Source of the DNA: Pseudorhodobacter sp. MZDSW-24AT
Lineage (GTDB): Bacteria > Pseudomonadota > Alphaproteobacteria > Rhodobacterales > Rhodobacteraceae
DNA length: 64,000 nucleotides
NCBI RefSeq assembly: GCF_002794355.1
Contig: NZ_PGOI01000008.1
Span: forward strand, 372,001 to 436,000
Reading direction: 5' to 3'
Position numbers and translations under genes: made by a program. The notes below the pieces were generated by a model, which saw only the letters and a program-made list of their open reading frames with translations, was not told where the DNA came from and did not search any database. Below, piece by piece: positions 16,516 to 25,666 of this stretch (position 1 is the first letter of the stretch; every line of letters starts with the position of its first letter).

Positions 16516-17910
16516 ATGAGCATGAACATCCTTCTCAAGGCAGGCCTGATGGCAACCGCCTTGGCCACGTCGGCGCTGACAAGCGCCGCCTCGGCAGAGA
16601 CCCTGCGGGTGATGCGAGGGTCCGTCTCCGCCCCGTTGCAGGTGCCGATGAACCGCGCGGTGGTGGTGGAAAGTGATACCGCCTTTGCCGAACTCTCGAT
16701 CGCCAACCCCGGCATCGCCGACATTTCCACCCTGTCTGACCGCTCGATCTATGTGCTGGGCAAGACGCCGGGGCGCACCACGCTCACCCTGCTTGCCCCC
16801 GATGGGCGGCTGATCTCGAACGTCGATGTGCACGTCACCCCCGACATTGCGGAATTCAAGGAACGCCTGCAGCAGATCCTGCCGGGCGAACCCATCGAGG
16901 TGCGCACCGCCAATGATGGCATCGTGCTGTCGGGCGTCGTCTCCTCCACCGCCAAACTTGACCGCGCGCTGGATCTGGCCAACCGCTACGCGCCCGAGCG
17001 CGTGTCCAATCTGATGAGCGTGGGCGGCACCCAGCAGGTGATGCTGAAGGTCCGCTTCGCCGAAATGCAGCGCTCGGTCGCCAAGAACCTTGGCGTGTCC
17101 TTGGCCGCGCGGAATGGCGGCCGCAACATCAGCGCCGCAGAAACAGGCACCTTCCTGTCCGGCAACAACGGCATCGGGGCTCCGGTCACGGTCGCGCCCG
17201 GCACGCGCGGCGCGCTGAACATCGGCTTCAACGCGGGCTCGGTGGAATTCGCGGTTTTGCTTGAAGCGCTGGAATCCAAAGGCGTCGTGCGCACGCTTGC
17301 CGAACCCAACCTCACCGCCCTGTCAGGACAAGAGGCGCGCTTTCTGGGCGGCGGGGAATACCCGATTCCCGTGCTGAGTTCGGATGGCGTGGTGATCGAT
17401 TACAAACCCTTCGGTGTCGAGCTGAGCTTCACCCCCACGGTTGTGGATGGCGATATCATCAACCTGCAGCTCAATGCCGCCGTCTCTTCGATCGACACCA
17501 CCATCAGCATCGAATCCGGCGGTTTCGCCATCAACGCCTTCAAGCGCCGCGAAACCTCGACCACGGTGGAAATGCGCGATGGAGAAAGCTTTGCCGTCGC
17601 CGGTCTGCTGCAAGACGATTTCCGCAACCTGAACAACCAGCTGCCTTGGATCGGGGATGTCCCTGTTCTGGGGGCGCTGTTCCGGTCTTCCGATTACCAG
17701 CGCAACCAGTCGGAACTGGTCATCATCATCACGCCGCATCTGGTGACCCCCACGCGCGGCGATGTCTATGCCTTGCCGACAGATCGGGTGCGCCTGCCCA
17801 CCGAACGCGAATTCTTCCTCAATGGCGTTGTCGCCAGCACCCCGCGCGGCGCGGCTGGCGAGGTGGCGCGACAGGACTTCAGCTCTTCCTATGGCTATGT
17901 GATGGAGTAA
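16516..17910 (+). CDS. cpaC: Tad pilus secretin CpaC (RcpA)
   Basis: This 464-aa outer-membrane secretin has a signal peptide (about 1-27, ending SAASA) and an N-terminal pilus-assembly domain (VSAPLQVPMNRAVVVESD). A BON-like region follows (IEVRTANDGIVLSGVVSS), then a C-terminal secretin domain with VRTLAEPNLTALSGQEARFLGGGEYP and LVIIITPHLVTP. It forms the multimeric pore through which the Flp pilus passes. The chosen ATG 16516 gives a clean signal peptide; the longer frame does not. The OmpA lipoprotein follows after 5 nt. Confidence 0.95.
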   Translation: MSMNILLKAGLMATALATSALTSAASAETLRVMRGSVSAPLQVPMNRAVVVESDTAFAELSIANPGIADISTLSDRSIYVLGKTPGRTTLTLLAPDGRLISNVDVHVTPDIAEFKERLQQILPGEPIEVRTANDGIVLSGVVSSTAKLDRALDLANRYAPERVSNLMSVGGTQQVMLKVRFAEMQRSVAKNLGVSLAARNGGRNISAAETGTFLSGNNGIGAPVTVAPGTRGALNIGFNAGSVEFAVLLEALESKGVVRTLAEPNLTALSGQEARFLGGGEYPIPVLSSDGVVIDYKPFGVELSFTPTVVDGDIINLQLNAAVSSIDTTISIESGGFAINAFKRRETSTTVEMRDGESFAVAGLLQDDFRNLNNQLPWIGDVPVLGALFRSSDYQRNQSELVIIITPHLVTPTRGDVYALPTDRVRLPTEREFFLNGVVASTPRGAAGEVARQDFSSSYGYVME

Positions 17911-17915
17911 GGCCG

Positions 17916-18569
17916 ATGCTCAAGCCATCCACTGCGTTGCTGACCTTCGTGCTGACCACATCCCTCGCCGCCTGCACCGCTTCTTCGGGCTTTGACCGCC
18001 CGCTGGGAGACGAGCTTGACAACATCAACACCGGTCTTGCCACCCGCAACAATGCGGCGATCATGTCGGGCGAGATCGATGCCACGATGCAACTCAACAC
18101 GCGCTTCCGCGCCGAAGTGCCCAGCACCGTGACCTTTGCCTTCAACAGCGATGACCTGACACCCGAAGCCCGGCGCATCCTTGCGCAACAGGCCAACTGG
18201 ATTCGCCAGTTCCCCGAGCTGCGGTTCTCGGTTTATGGCCATACCGATCTTGTCGGCTCGAACGCCTACAATCAGGCGCTGGGCAAACGCCGCGCGCAGG
18301 CGGTGGTGAACTTCTTTGCCAGCCAAGGCATCAGCCGCCACAGGCTCGAGGCGCTGGTGTCTTACGGCAAGACCCGCCCGGTGATCGCCACCCAAGGGCC
18401 GGAAGAGGCCAACCGCCGCACCGTCACCGAAGTGTCCGGCTTCCACCGCCGTCAGGGCGCGCCGCTCAACGGCAAATATGCCGCCGTGATCTTCCGCGAA
18501 TATGTCGCTGGCGCAGTGCCTCCCCACACCTCCGGCGGGCAAGGCAGCCAGGTCAATCCCGGCGGCTGA
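17916..18569 (+). CDS. OmpA-family lipoprotein of the tad operon
   Basis: This 217-aa protein has a lipoprotein signal with lipobox SLAAC (Cys20). A linker precedes an OmpA-C domain (VTFAFNSDDLTPEARRILAQQA, YGHTDLVGSNAYNQALGKRR, NRRTV), which binds peptidoglycan. In Tad systems an OmpA-like lipoprotein commonly follows the secretin and anchors it to the cell wall. It is spaced 5 nt from cpaC, so the two are in one operon. A 288-nt gap with a hairpin separates it from cpaE. Confidence 0.92.
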   Translation: MLKPSTALLTFVLTTSLAACTASSGFDRPLGDELDNINTGLATRNNAAIMSGEIDATMQLNTRFRAEVPSTVTFAFNSDDLTPEARRILAQQANWIRQFPELRFSVYGHTDLVGSNAYNQALGKRRAQAVVNFFASQGISRHRLEALVSYGKTRPVIATQGPEEANRRTVTEVSGFHRRQGAPLNGKYAAVIFREYVAGAVPPHTSGGQGSQVNPGG

Positions 18570-18605
18570 CCGCCGCCTTTTGCGTGCTCTGCGCAGTGTT
18601 TCCAA

Positions 18606-18631
18606 AAAGGGGGCAGTCATCTGCCCCCTTT
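18606..18631 (+). terminator. Hairpin between OmpA lipoprotein and cpaE
   Basis: AAAGGGGGCAG and CTGCCCCCTTT form an 11-bp perfect stem with loop TCAT, ending in TTTCTGC. It looks like a Rho-independent terminator with a short T tract, 37 nt after the stop. It may split the tad locus into two transcripts. Confidence 0.6.
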
Positions 18632-18857
18632 CTGCATCCGGAACACCGCGCCACGAAGGCCCGAGCCGCCCCGGCCAAATACCAAAGAATCACGATCTTT
18701 TGGCCCCAATCCTGCCACCATTGGCCAGCATTCCTTGCCCTCATGGAAACAGTCGCGGGCGCAATCCCGCACGGGTCCGAGGCACGTTTCTTTTTGGTAT
18801 CGGTGCGGCACCGACACTCCGCCTCTGGAACCGTCTTCTGGAAGGACAAGAAACGAG

Positions 18858-20144
18858 ATGACGAGCGTGGCAACCCTTCACCCTGATCCGGCTCCGATCA
18901 AGGCCTGCACCATCTCGCGGGATGTGCAGAACTTCGATCTGCTGATCGACGACATGGAAAACGCCCTTGGCGAAAGCTGGGGCGATCTGTCGTTTGAAGA
19001 TGCCCTCGTCTTCATGGGCCAGCCAGAGGCCGCAACTCTTGAATTCGTGGCCCTTGCGGTCGATGCCGAGGACGAAGCCGATATGTCCCGCATCTCCGAG
19101 ATCGTGCGCGGGGCCAAGGCGCGCGACATCAAGGTAATCTTGATCGCCGATCAACTCAGCCCGATTGCGCTGCACCAGCTGCTGCGTCTGGGCGCCGATG
19201 ATTTCGTGCCCTACCCGCTGCCCGAAGGCGCGCTTGACGAGGCCATCGCGCGCCTGCGCAAACCCGCCGTGGCCACGCCCCCCCCCGAGCCGCAAGCGCC
19301 CGCCCCGTTCGACGACCCCGATCTGGAGGCCGTGGCCACCCCCCGCTTCAAGGCCAAGGGCGACCGCGAAGGCGTGGTGCTGCCCGTCCATGGTCTGGCA
19401 GGGGGCACCGGCGCTTCTACCTTTGCCGTCAATCTCGCTTGGGAACTGGCGACCATTTCCAAGACCGATGCGCCGCGCGTCTGTCTGCTGGATCTGGATT
19501 TCCAATATGGCTCCGCCGCCACCTATCTCGATCTGCCACGCAAAGAGATCGTGTTCGAAGTGCTGTCCGACACCGCCAGCATCGACAGCGATTCCTTTCT
19601 GCAATCCATGCTCACCTTCAACGACAAGCTGCATGTCTTTACCGCACCAGCCGACATGCTGCCGCTCGACATCCTCGGCCCCGAGGACATTGGCCGGATC
19701 ATCGACATGGCCGCCGCGAATTTTGACTATGTCATCATCGACATGCCCAAAACCATTGTGGCCTGGACCGAAGCCGTGCTGACCCGTGCCCATGTCTATT
19801 TCGCGCTGCTTGAACTGGATCTGCGCTCTGCGCAAAACATCCTGCGCCTGATCCGGGCCCTGAAGGCCGAGGCGCTGCCGCATGAAAAGCTGCGCTATGT
19901 GCTGAACCGCGCGCCCAAATTCACTGACCTTTCCGGGAAAAGCCGCGTCAAGCGGATGGCCGAAAGCCTTGATATCGCCATCGAAGTGCAACTGCCTGAT
20001 GGCAGCAGCCAAGTCACCCAAGCCAATGACCACGGCCTGCCCTTGGCAGAAACCTCGGCCAAGAATCCGTTGCGCAAGGAAATCCAGAAACTCGCCAAAT
20101 CGCTGCACGACCTGAACCGGGGCGTGGAGTCTGGCAAGGCCTGA
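18858..20144 (+). CDS. cpaE: Pilus localisation ATPase-like protein CpaE (TadZ)
   Basis: This 428-aa protein has an atypical receiver-like N-terminal half (about 20-130) and a ParA/MinD-type P-loop domain from about 170. The Walker A is deviant (GLAGGTGAST, 179-188), lacking the signature lysine, as is usual for TadZ. It retains LLDLDFQYGSAATYLDL and YVIIDMPKTI. CpaE/TadZ positions the Tad machinery at the cell pole. ATG 18858 follows an AAGAAACGAG stretch. It is followed by cpaF after 22 nt. Confidence 0.93.
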   Translation: MTSVATLHPDPAPIKACTISRDVQNFDLLIDDMENALGESWGDLSFEDALVFMGQPEAATLEFVALAVDAEDEADMSRISEIVRGAKARDIKVILIADQLSPIALHQLLRLGADDFVPYPLPEGALDEAIARLRKPAVATPPPEPQAPAPFDDPDLEAVATPRFKAKGDREGVVLPVHGLAGGTGASTFAVNLAWELATISKTDAPRVCLLDLDFQYGSAATYLDLPRKEIVFEVLSDTASIDSDSFLQSMLTFNDKLHVFTAPADMLPLDILGPEDIGRIIDMAAANFDYVIIDMPKTIVAWTEAVLTRAHVYFALLELDLRSAQNILRLIRALKAEALPHEKLRYVLNRAPKFTDLSGKSRVKRMAESLDIAIEVQLPDGSSQVTQANDHGLPLAETSAKNPLRKEIQKLAKSLHDLNRGVESGKA

Positions 20145-20166
20145 TCGGGCCAAGGGGGCAACCACG

Positions 20167-21627
20167 ATGTTTTCGCGATTCAAGAAGCCCGAAGCAGGCC
20201 CGGCAGCGACCGGGTTAAAGCCCGTTACGGCGTCCGGCCCGACGGCCCCCATCGCGGCGGCGACGCCAAAGCCCGTGGCCGTCACCGCGCGCCCGCTGAC
20301 GGCCGCCGCAGCGCCGAAATCGCCCGCCGAGGCCATGGCGGCAGACAAGGAGAAAAAGCGCAAGGACAAGCTGATGGAGCTCAAGGTCGAGCTTCACAAG
20401 CGCCTGCTTGACAACCTGAACCTGTCCGCACTGGAAAAGGCGTCCGAAGCCAGCCTGAAGCAGGAAATCGCCTCGATCACCGCCGAGGCGCTGGACGAGA
20501 TGAGCGTGGCGCTGAACGCGCAAGACCGGCAGGTGCTGCATCAGGAACTTTACGACGAGGTCATGGGCCTTGGCCCGCTCGAGGCGCTGCTGAAAGATGA
20601 CACCGTCAACGATATTCTGGTGAACGGCCCCAAGCGCATCTTTGTGGAACGCGCAGGCAAGCTCACCCTCACCGACATCACCTTCAAGGATGAACGCCAC
20701 CTCTTGCGCATCATCGACAAGATCGTGTCGGCCGTGGGCCGCCGCGTCGATGAATCCAACCCCTATTGCGACGCCCGCCTTGCCGATGGCTCGCGCTTCA
20801 ACTGCATGGTGCCGCCGGTGGCGGTGGATGGGTCGCTGGTGTCGATCCGCAAGTTCAAGAAGGAAAAGCTGGGGATCAGCGATCTGGTCCGCTTTGGTGC
20901 CTTCACCGAGGAAATGGCCGCCTATCTGCAAGCCGCTGTCGCCACACGGCTCAACATCATCGTCTCGGGCGGCACGGGTTCGGGCAAAACCACCACGCTC
21001 AACGCGCTGTCGTCTTTCATCGACAATGCGGAACGTGTGCTGACCATCGAAGACACTGCCGAACTTCAACTGCAACAAGTCCATGTCGGCCGCATGGAAA
21101 GCCGCCCGCCCAACGTGGAAGGCAAAGGCGCCGTCACCCAGCGCGACTGCCTGCGCAACGCGCTGCGGATGCGCCCCGACCGCATCATCGTCGGCGAAAC
21201 CCGCGGCGAGGAAGTGATCGACATGCTTCAGGCGATGAACACCGGCCATGACGGGTCGATGACCACGATCCACGCCAACTCTGCCCGCGATGGCATCAGC
21301 CGTCTGGAAAACATGATCGCCATGTCCGGCATCGAAATGCCCATCAAGGCGATGCGCAGCCAGATTTCCTCGGCTGTGAACCTCATCGTGCAGGCCAGCC
21401 GCCTGCAAGACGGCTCGCGCCGGATGACCTCGATCACCGAAATCACCGGGATGGAAGGCGACGTGATCTCGATGCAGGAAATCTTCCGCTACGAACGTCT
21501 TGGCACCGAACCCAATGGCAAGATCATCGGCCGCTTCAATGCCACCGGCATCCGCTCGGCCTATTCCGACCGCTTCCGGCAATGGGGCTATGATCTGCCC
21601 GCCTCCATCTACGAGCCGATTGTCTAA
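20167..21627 (+). CDS. cpaF: Tad pilus assembly ATPase CpaF (TadA)
   Basis: This 486-aa type II/IV secretion ATPase powers pilus assembly on the cytoplasmic side. A charged Ala/Pro/Lys-rich N-terminus (1-75) precedes the NTD ([15 protein letters not shown]). The ATPase core carries Walker [10 protein letters not shown] (268-276), [14 protein letters not shown] with the Walker B/Asp-box region, and the conserved His box [16 protein letters not shown]. The length matches CpaF. TadB follows after 11 nt. Confidence 0.96.
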   Translation: MFSRFKKPEAGPAATGLKPVTASGPTAPIAAATPKPVAVTARPLTAAAAPKSPAEAMAADKEKKRKDKLMELKVELHKRLLDNLNLSALEKASEASLKQEIASITAEALDEMSVALNAQDRQVLHQELYDEVMGLGPLEALLKDDTVNDILVNGPKRIFVERAGKLTLTDITFKDERHLLRIIDKIVSAVGRRVDESNPYCDARLADGSRFNCMVPPVAVDGSLVSIRKFKKEKLGISDLVRFGAFTEEMAAYLQAAVATRLNIIVSGGTGSGKTTTLNALSSFIDNAERVLTIEDTAELQLQQVHVGRMESRPPNVEGKGAVTQRDCLRNALRMRPDRIIVGETRGEEVIDMLQAMNTGHDGSMTTIHANSARDGISRLENMIAMSGIEMPIKAMRSQISSAVNLIVQASRLQDGSRRMTSITEITGMEGDVISMQEIFRYERLGTEPNGKIIGRFNATGIRSAYSDRFRQWGYDLPASIYEPIV

Positions 21628-21638
21628 AGGACAGCACC

Positions 21639-22607
21639 ATGGAAATCTCAGCCGCACCGCTGATCTACATCCTGATTTTCGTCGCGGTGGTGGTCCTTGT
21701 CGAAGGCCTCTACCTGACCGTTTTTGGCAAATCCATCAGCATGGACAGCCGCGTCAGCCGCCGTCTGGCGCTGATGCAAAAGAACGGCAACCGCGAGCAG
21801 GTTCTGGAACAGCTCCGCAAGGAGATGAGCCAGCACATGTCCTCGCGCGGGATTCCGCTCTATGCGCTGCTCGCCGACAAGGCGCAGAAGGCCAATATCG
21901 CCTTCTCGCCGCGCCAACTGGTCGGGATCATGGCCCTCGTCACCGTCTTTGCCTTTGTCGGCCTTACGGTCGGAACGGGCGTTGAAACCCCGGTCCGCAT
22001 CGCCATCGCGGTGGTGATGGGTGTGGGCGGCGTCTATTTCTGGGTCAACAAAAAGGCCAAGACCCGCATCTCGCTGATGGAGGATCAGTTGGCCGAAGCG
22101 GTGGAACTGATGGTGCGTTCCTTGCGCGTGGGCCATCCCTTCGCCTCGGCCATCGGCATTGTCGCCAAAGAGGTGCCCGACCCGCTTGGCACCGAATTCG
22201 GCATGATCGCGGATGAAGCCGCCTATGGCCGCAACATCGCCGACAGCCTCAAGTCCTTTGCCGAACGCATGGACAATCAGGACCTGCGCTTTCTCGCGGT
22301 CGCCGTCGCCATCCAGCAACAATCGGGCGGCAACCTTGCCGAAATCCTCGAAGGTCTGGGCAAGGTGGTACGGGCCCGCTACAAGCTTTTCCGTCGCGTC
22401 AAGGCCATCACCGCCGAAGCGAAATGGTCGGGCATGTTCCTGTCGGCCTTCCCCATCGTCGCCCTGATCGTCATCAACCTGATCGACCCGCTCTATTACG
22501 AAGAGGTCAAGGACTCCCCGATGTTCGTGCCCGCCGGCATTTTCGTCGGCGTGATGCTGACCTTCAACATCATCTACATGAAAATCATGACCACGATCAA
22601 AGTCTGA
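21639..22607 (+). CDS. tadB: Tad pilus inner-membrane platform protein TadB
   Basis: This 322-aa protein of the GspF/TadB family has hydrophobic segments near the N-terminus (about 4-25), in the middle (about 88-132) and at the C-terminus (about 265-315). A conserved cytoplasmic core lies between them (LMEDQLAEAVELMVRSLRVG, QSGGNLAEILEGL). Together with TadC it forms the platform that couples CpaF ATP hydrolysis to pilin insertion. TadC starts 8 nt downstream. Confidence 0.94.
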   Translation: MEISAAPLIYILIFVAVVVLVEGLYLTVFGKSISMDSRVSRRLALMQKNGNREQVLEQLRKEMSQHMSSRGIPLYALLADKAQKANIAFSPRQLVGIMALVTVFAFVGLTVGTGVETPVRIAIAVVMGVGGVYFWVNKKAKTRISLMEDQLAEAVELMVRSLRVGHPFASAIGIVAKEVPDPLGTEFGMIADEAAYGRNIADSLKSFAERMDNQDLRFLAVAVAIQQQSGGNLAEILEGLGKVVRARYKLFRRVKAITAEAKWSGMFLSAFPIVALIVINLIDPLYYEEVKDSPMFVPAGIFVGVMLTFNIIYMKIMTTIKV

Positions 22608-22615
22608 GGCAGGCC

Positions 22616-23593
22616 ATGCAAATCCTTGACCAAATCAATGCGCTGCTGATCGATCTGCTGGGTCCCATGGGGCCCTTGCTGGCGCTTGGCTTTGTCGGCA
22701 TCGTGCTCATCATCGCGGCCCTGCCCTCCATGCTGCAAAAGCAGAAAGACCCGCTGGATGGCATCCGCGCCTTGCGGACCGGCAAGGCGGTCACCGAAGA
22801 AAAGCTGCGCCGGGGCGGCCCGTCCAAGGCCGACAAGCTGGAACGGTTCGCCACCTATCTTGAACCCAAAAGCGCCGAGGAACTCTCGGCCACCAAGCTC
22901 AAGCTCCTGCGCGCGGGATATCGTGGCAAGGGCGCGGTGCGGATGTTCCACTTTTCGCAATTCGCGTTGGGGATCGGCATTCTGGTGGTGGGCCTGCTCT
23001 ATGCCCTGCTCAAATCGTCACAGACCGAGATGACGACGCAGACGATGGTCCTTTACACCATCCTGCCCGCCGCCATCGGCTATTATGCCCCGGTCTACTG
23101 GGTCACCCGCCGCATCGCCGAACGGCAGCAACAAATCACCGAAGGCTTCCCCGATGCGCTCGACATGATGCTGGTCTGCGTCGAAGCGGGCCAATCGCTG
23201 GACCAATCCATCATCCGCGTCGGCAATGAGGCCCGCAACGGCTACCCCGCCTTGGCCGAAGAATTCGAAACCGTCGCGCAAGAGGTGAAGGCCGGCAAGG
23301 AACGCGTCACCGTGCTGCGCGATTTGTCAGAACGCGTGGGCCTGCCCGACATCACCTCTTTCGTCACCACCCTGATCCAATCCGCCAGCTTCGGCACCTC
23401 GATCGCCGATGCCTTGCGCGTCTACTCCGCCGAGATGCGCGACAAACGGATCATGCGGGCCGAAGAAAAGGCCAACACCATTCCCACCAAGCTTACCTTG
23501 GGCACAATGCTCTTCACCCTGCCGCCACTTCTGGTTATCCTGATCGGACCCTCTCTTGCCAAATTTGCCAGCGGCATCGGGGGTGGAGGCTGA
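22616..23593 (+). CDS. tadC: Tad pilus inner-membrane platform protein TadC
   Basis: This 325-aa GspF-like membrane protein is the paralogous partner of TadB. Visible are an N-terminal membrane segment (PLLALGFVGIVLIIAALP), a middle pair (about 110-155), the conserved cytoplasmic domain (GFPDALDMMLVCVEAGQSLD, SFGTSIADALRVYS) and a C-terminal membrane segment (LGTMLFTLPPLLVILIGP). ATG 22616 is preceded by GAGGCAGG. Its stop overlaps the start region of the next gene. Confidence 0.93.
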   Translation: MQILDQINALLIDLLGPMGPLLALGFVGIVLIIAALPSMLQKQKDPLDGIRALRTGKAVTEEKLRRGGPSKADKLERFATYLEPKSAEELSATKLKLLRAGYRGKGAVRMFHFSQFALGIGILVVGLLYALLKSSQTEMTTQTMVLYTILPAAIGYYAPVYWVTRRIAERQQQITEGFPDALDMMLVCVEAGQSLDQSIIRVGNEARNGYPALAEEFETVAQEVKAGKERVTVLRDLSERVGLPDITSFVTTLIQSASFGTSIADALRVYSAEMRDKRIMRAEEKANTIPTKLTLGTMLFTLPPLLVILIGPSLAKFASGIGGGG

Positions 23594-24179
23594 GATTCCA
23601 CAGACCCAATTTCACACAGGCGTGCTTCTGGCGCTGACAATCTGCCTCGCCGCCTGTGGGTCCTCGGGCGGCGTCGGGCTTTTTGGCGGCAGCGCCCCCC
23701 GTGAAACCCCCTTTGGCGTCAATCCGCGCGAAGACTCGGTCGACGGACTGATCGTGGGCCATCGGCTGATGGAAGCCCAAGAATATGATCTTGCGCTCAA
23801 GGCCTATTTGCGCGCGGCGGGCGAGCAGGGCTTTACCTCGGATGTGCTGTCGGCCCTTGGCTCTGCCAACCTCCACCTTGGCCGCCTCAACCAATCGGAA
23901 AAGCTGCTGCGCGACGCCGTCACCGAAGACCCCAATTTCGTCCCGGCCCTGAACAATCTTGGCGTGGTGCTGATGGAGCGCGGCAATTACGGCGAGGCCC
24001 GGATCTTCTTTCAGCGCGCCTTTGCGGCCGATAGTGGCCAAACAGACATGATCCGCGAAAACCTGATGCGCGCCATCGCAAAAAGCGAAGATGCCGTGTA
24101 TGTTGAGCCCGAGGAAACATCACGGTTCACCCTCGTGCGGCGCGGCTACAGCACTTACGAATTGCTGTCCGAACTGTAA
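23583..24179 (+). CDS. TPR lipoprotein of tad operon (TadD-like)
   Basis: This 198-aa protein has a lipoprotein signal (HTGVLLALTICLAAC, lipobox LAAC) and tetratricopeptide repeats from about residue 60 (DLALKAYLRAAGEQG, NLHLGRLNQSEKLLRDAV, NNLGVVLMERGNYGEARIFF). TadD-type TPR lipoproteins assist outer-membrane assembly of the secretin. GTG 23583 is preferred because it puts the signal peptide at the start; it overlaps tadC by 11 nt. A TTG at 23556 is the alternative. Confidence 0.83.
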   Translation: MEAEIPQTQFHTGVLLALTICLAACGSSGGVGLFGGSAPRETPFGVNPREDSVDGLIVGHRLMEAQEYDLALKAYLRAAGEQGFTSDVLSALGSANLHLGRLNQSEKLLRDAVTEDPNFVPALNNLGVVLMERGNYGEARIFFQRAFAADSGQTDMIRENLMRAIAKSEDAVYVEPEETSRFTLVRRGYSTYELLSEL

Positions 24180-24216
24180 CGCGGGCCAAGGGCCGGAGCA
24201 GTCAAAGAGGACGCGA

Positions 24217-25062
24217 ATGCGCCGACCGATCGTAGCGGCACTGTGCCTTTCCGGCGCGGTTGCTCTGAGTGCTTGCCAGAAGTCCCCCGATGCCGAAGTG
24301 CAACGCGCGTTGAAAGACGTGAACGTGATCGACGAGTCCAACCTCTCGGACATCATGCTCACCGTGGGCGATCCCAATGAGGCCGTCTCCTATTTCCAGC
24401 GCACCGCCGACCAGAACCCTGACCGCATCGATCTGCGGCGCGGGCTTGGCAAATCGCTGATCCGTGCCAACCGTCCCGCCGAGGCCGCCACCGTCTGGCG
24501 CAGCGTCGTCGCCCATCCGCAGGTCACCAACGAAGACCGTGTCGCGCTGGCCGATGCGCTGATCCGCGCCAATGAATGGCCCGCCGCCGAGGCCGAGCTG
24601 AACAAGGTGCCCCCCACCTTTGAAACCTTCGAACGCTACCGGCTGGAAGCGATGATCGCCGACAGCAAGAAAGACTGGCGCAAGGCCGACAGTTTCTATG
24701 AAATCGCGGCCGGTCTGACCACCAAACCTTCGGGCGTGCTCAACAACTGGGGCTTTTCCAAACTGACGCGCGGCGATGCCGTCGGGGCCGAGCGCCTGTT
24801 CGTGCAGGCCCTCACCTTCGATCCCAATATGTTCACGACCAAGAACAATCTGGTTCTGGCGCGCGGCGCGCAGCGCAAATATGAACTCCCTGTCGTGAAG
24901 ATGACACAGGCGGAAAAGGCCGAACTGCTTTACACGATGGCGCTGACAGCGATCAAGCAAGGCGATGTCAGCACCGGCAAGCAACTGTTGCGCGAAGCCG
25001 TCGACACCCATCCGCAGCACTTTGAAACCGCCGCCCGCGCGCTGGCCGCACTCGAGGCCTGA
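24217..25062 (+). CDS. Second TPR lipoprotein of tad operon
   Basis: This 281-aa protein has a lipoprotein signal (ALCLSGAVALSAC, lipobox LSAC at Cys20) and several TPR-like units between about 60 and 275 (EAVSYFQRTADQNPDRIDLR, ALIRANEWPAAEAELNKVP, LRGDAVGAERLF-like stretch). The start at 24217 is supported by AAAGAGG upstream. Two consecutive TPR lipoproteins suggest a duplicated TadD function, or one partner each for secretin and platform. It ends 3 nt before the prepilin peptidase gene. Confidence 0.85.
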   Translation: MRRPIVAALCLSGAVALSACQKSPDAEVQRALKDVNVIDESNLSDIMLTVGDPNEAVSYFQRTADQNPDRIDLRRGLGKSLIRANRPAEAATVWRSVVAHPQVTNEDRVALADALIRANEWPAAEAELNKVPPTFETFERYRLEAMIADSKKDWRKADSFYEIAAGLTTKPSGVLNNWGFSKLTRGDAVGAERLFVQALTFDPNMFTTKNNLVLARGAQRKYELPVVKMTQAEKAELLYTMALTAIKQGDVSTGKQLLREAVDTHPQHFETAARALAALEA

Positions 25063-25065
25063 GCT

Positions 25066-25593
25066 ATGGAGCTTCCCACCCTCGCCCCGCTGACCCCGGG
25101 CGCCGCCCTCGCCTTCCTGCCGTTTGCGCTGGTCATCGGGGTTTGGGTTGCGTGGTCCGACATGAAGCGGATGAAGATCCCCAACAAGACCATGCTCGCC
25201 TTGCTGGCGGTCTGGCTGGGGGTGGGCTTGGGCGCCGTGCTGCTGACGGAACTGCCGCTGCAATCTTGGCTTTGGGGCTGGGCGCTGGCCGCCGTCACAC
25301 TGGTGGTGGGTTTTGTCGCCAATGCCTTGCGCCTTGTGGGGGGCGGCGATGCCAAATTCGCCACCGCCATGGCCCCTTTCTTCGTCGGGGCCGATTGGCG
25401 CATGGTTTTTGTCCTTGCGGCCTCTTGCCTGATCGGCGCCTTCATCGCCCATCGCATCGCCCGCAGCATCGGCGCAATCCGCCGCGCCACCCCCGATTGG
25501 ATCAGCTGGACCAGCCGCGATTTCCCGATGGGGCTGGCCCTTGCCGGAACACTGATTTTCCATCTTTTGCTCACAATTTCGGGCGCATTCTAG
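25066..25593 (+). CDS. tadV: Prepilin peptidase, A24 family (TadV/CpaA)
   Basis: This 175-aa integral membrane aspartyl protease cleaves Flp prepilins. The two catalytic aspartates are Asp32 in WSDMKRMKIPN and Asp95 in VGGGDAKF. Four to five hydrophobic helices surround them. Its short length, without the methylase domain of PilD, is typical of TadV. It sits 3 nt after the TPR gene. Its natural substrates are presumably the two pilins at 14852 and 15238 with the unusual Asp-Trp motif. Confidence 0.93.
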   Translation: MELPTLAPLTPGAALAFLPFALVIGVWVAWSDMKRMKIPNKTMLALLAVWLGVGLGAVLLTELPLQSWLWGWALAAVTLVVGFVANALRLVGGGDAKFATAMAPFFVGADWRMVFVLAASCLIGAFIAHRIARSIGAIRRATPDWISWTSRDFPMGLALAGTLIFHLLLTISGAF

Positions 25594-25666
25594 GACAATC
25601 TGCGGCGCAGGGCCGTGCCAGGCTGGCACCGCCCTCTCCCGCCTCCAACCCAAGGTGTGCCCGCGC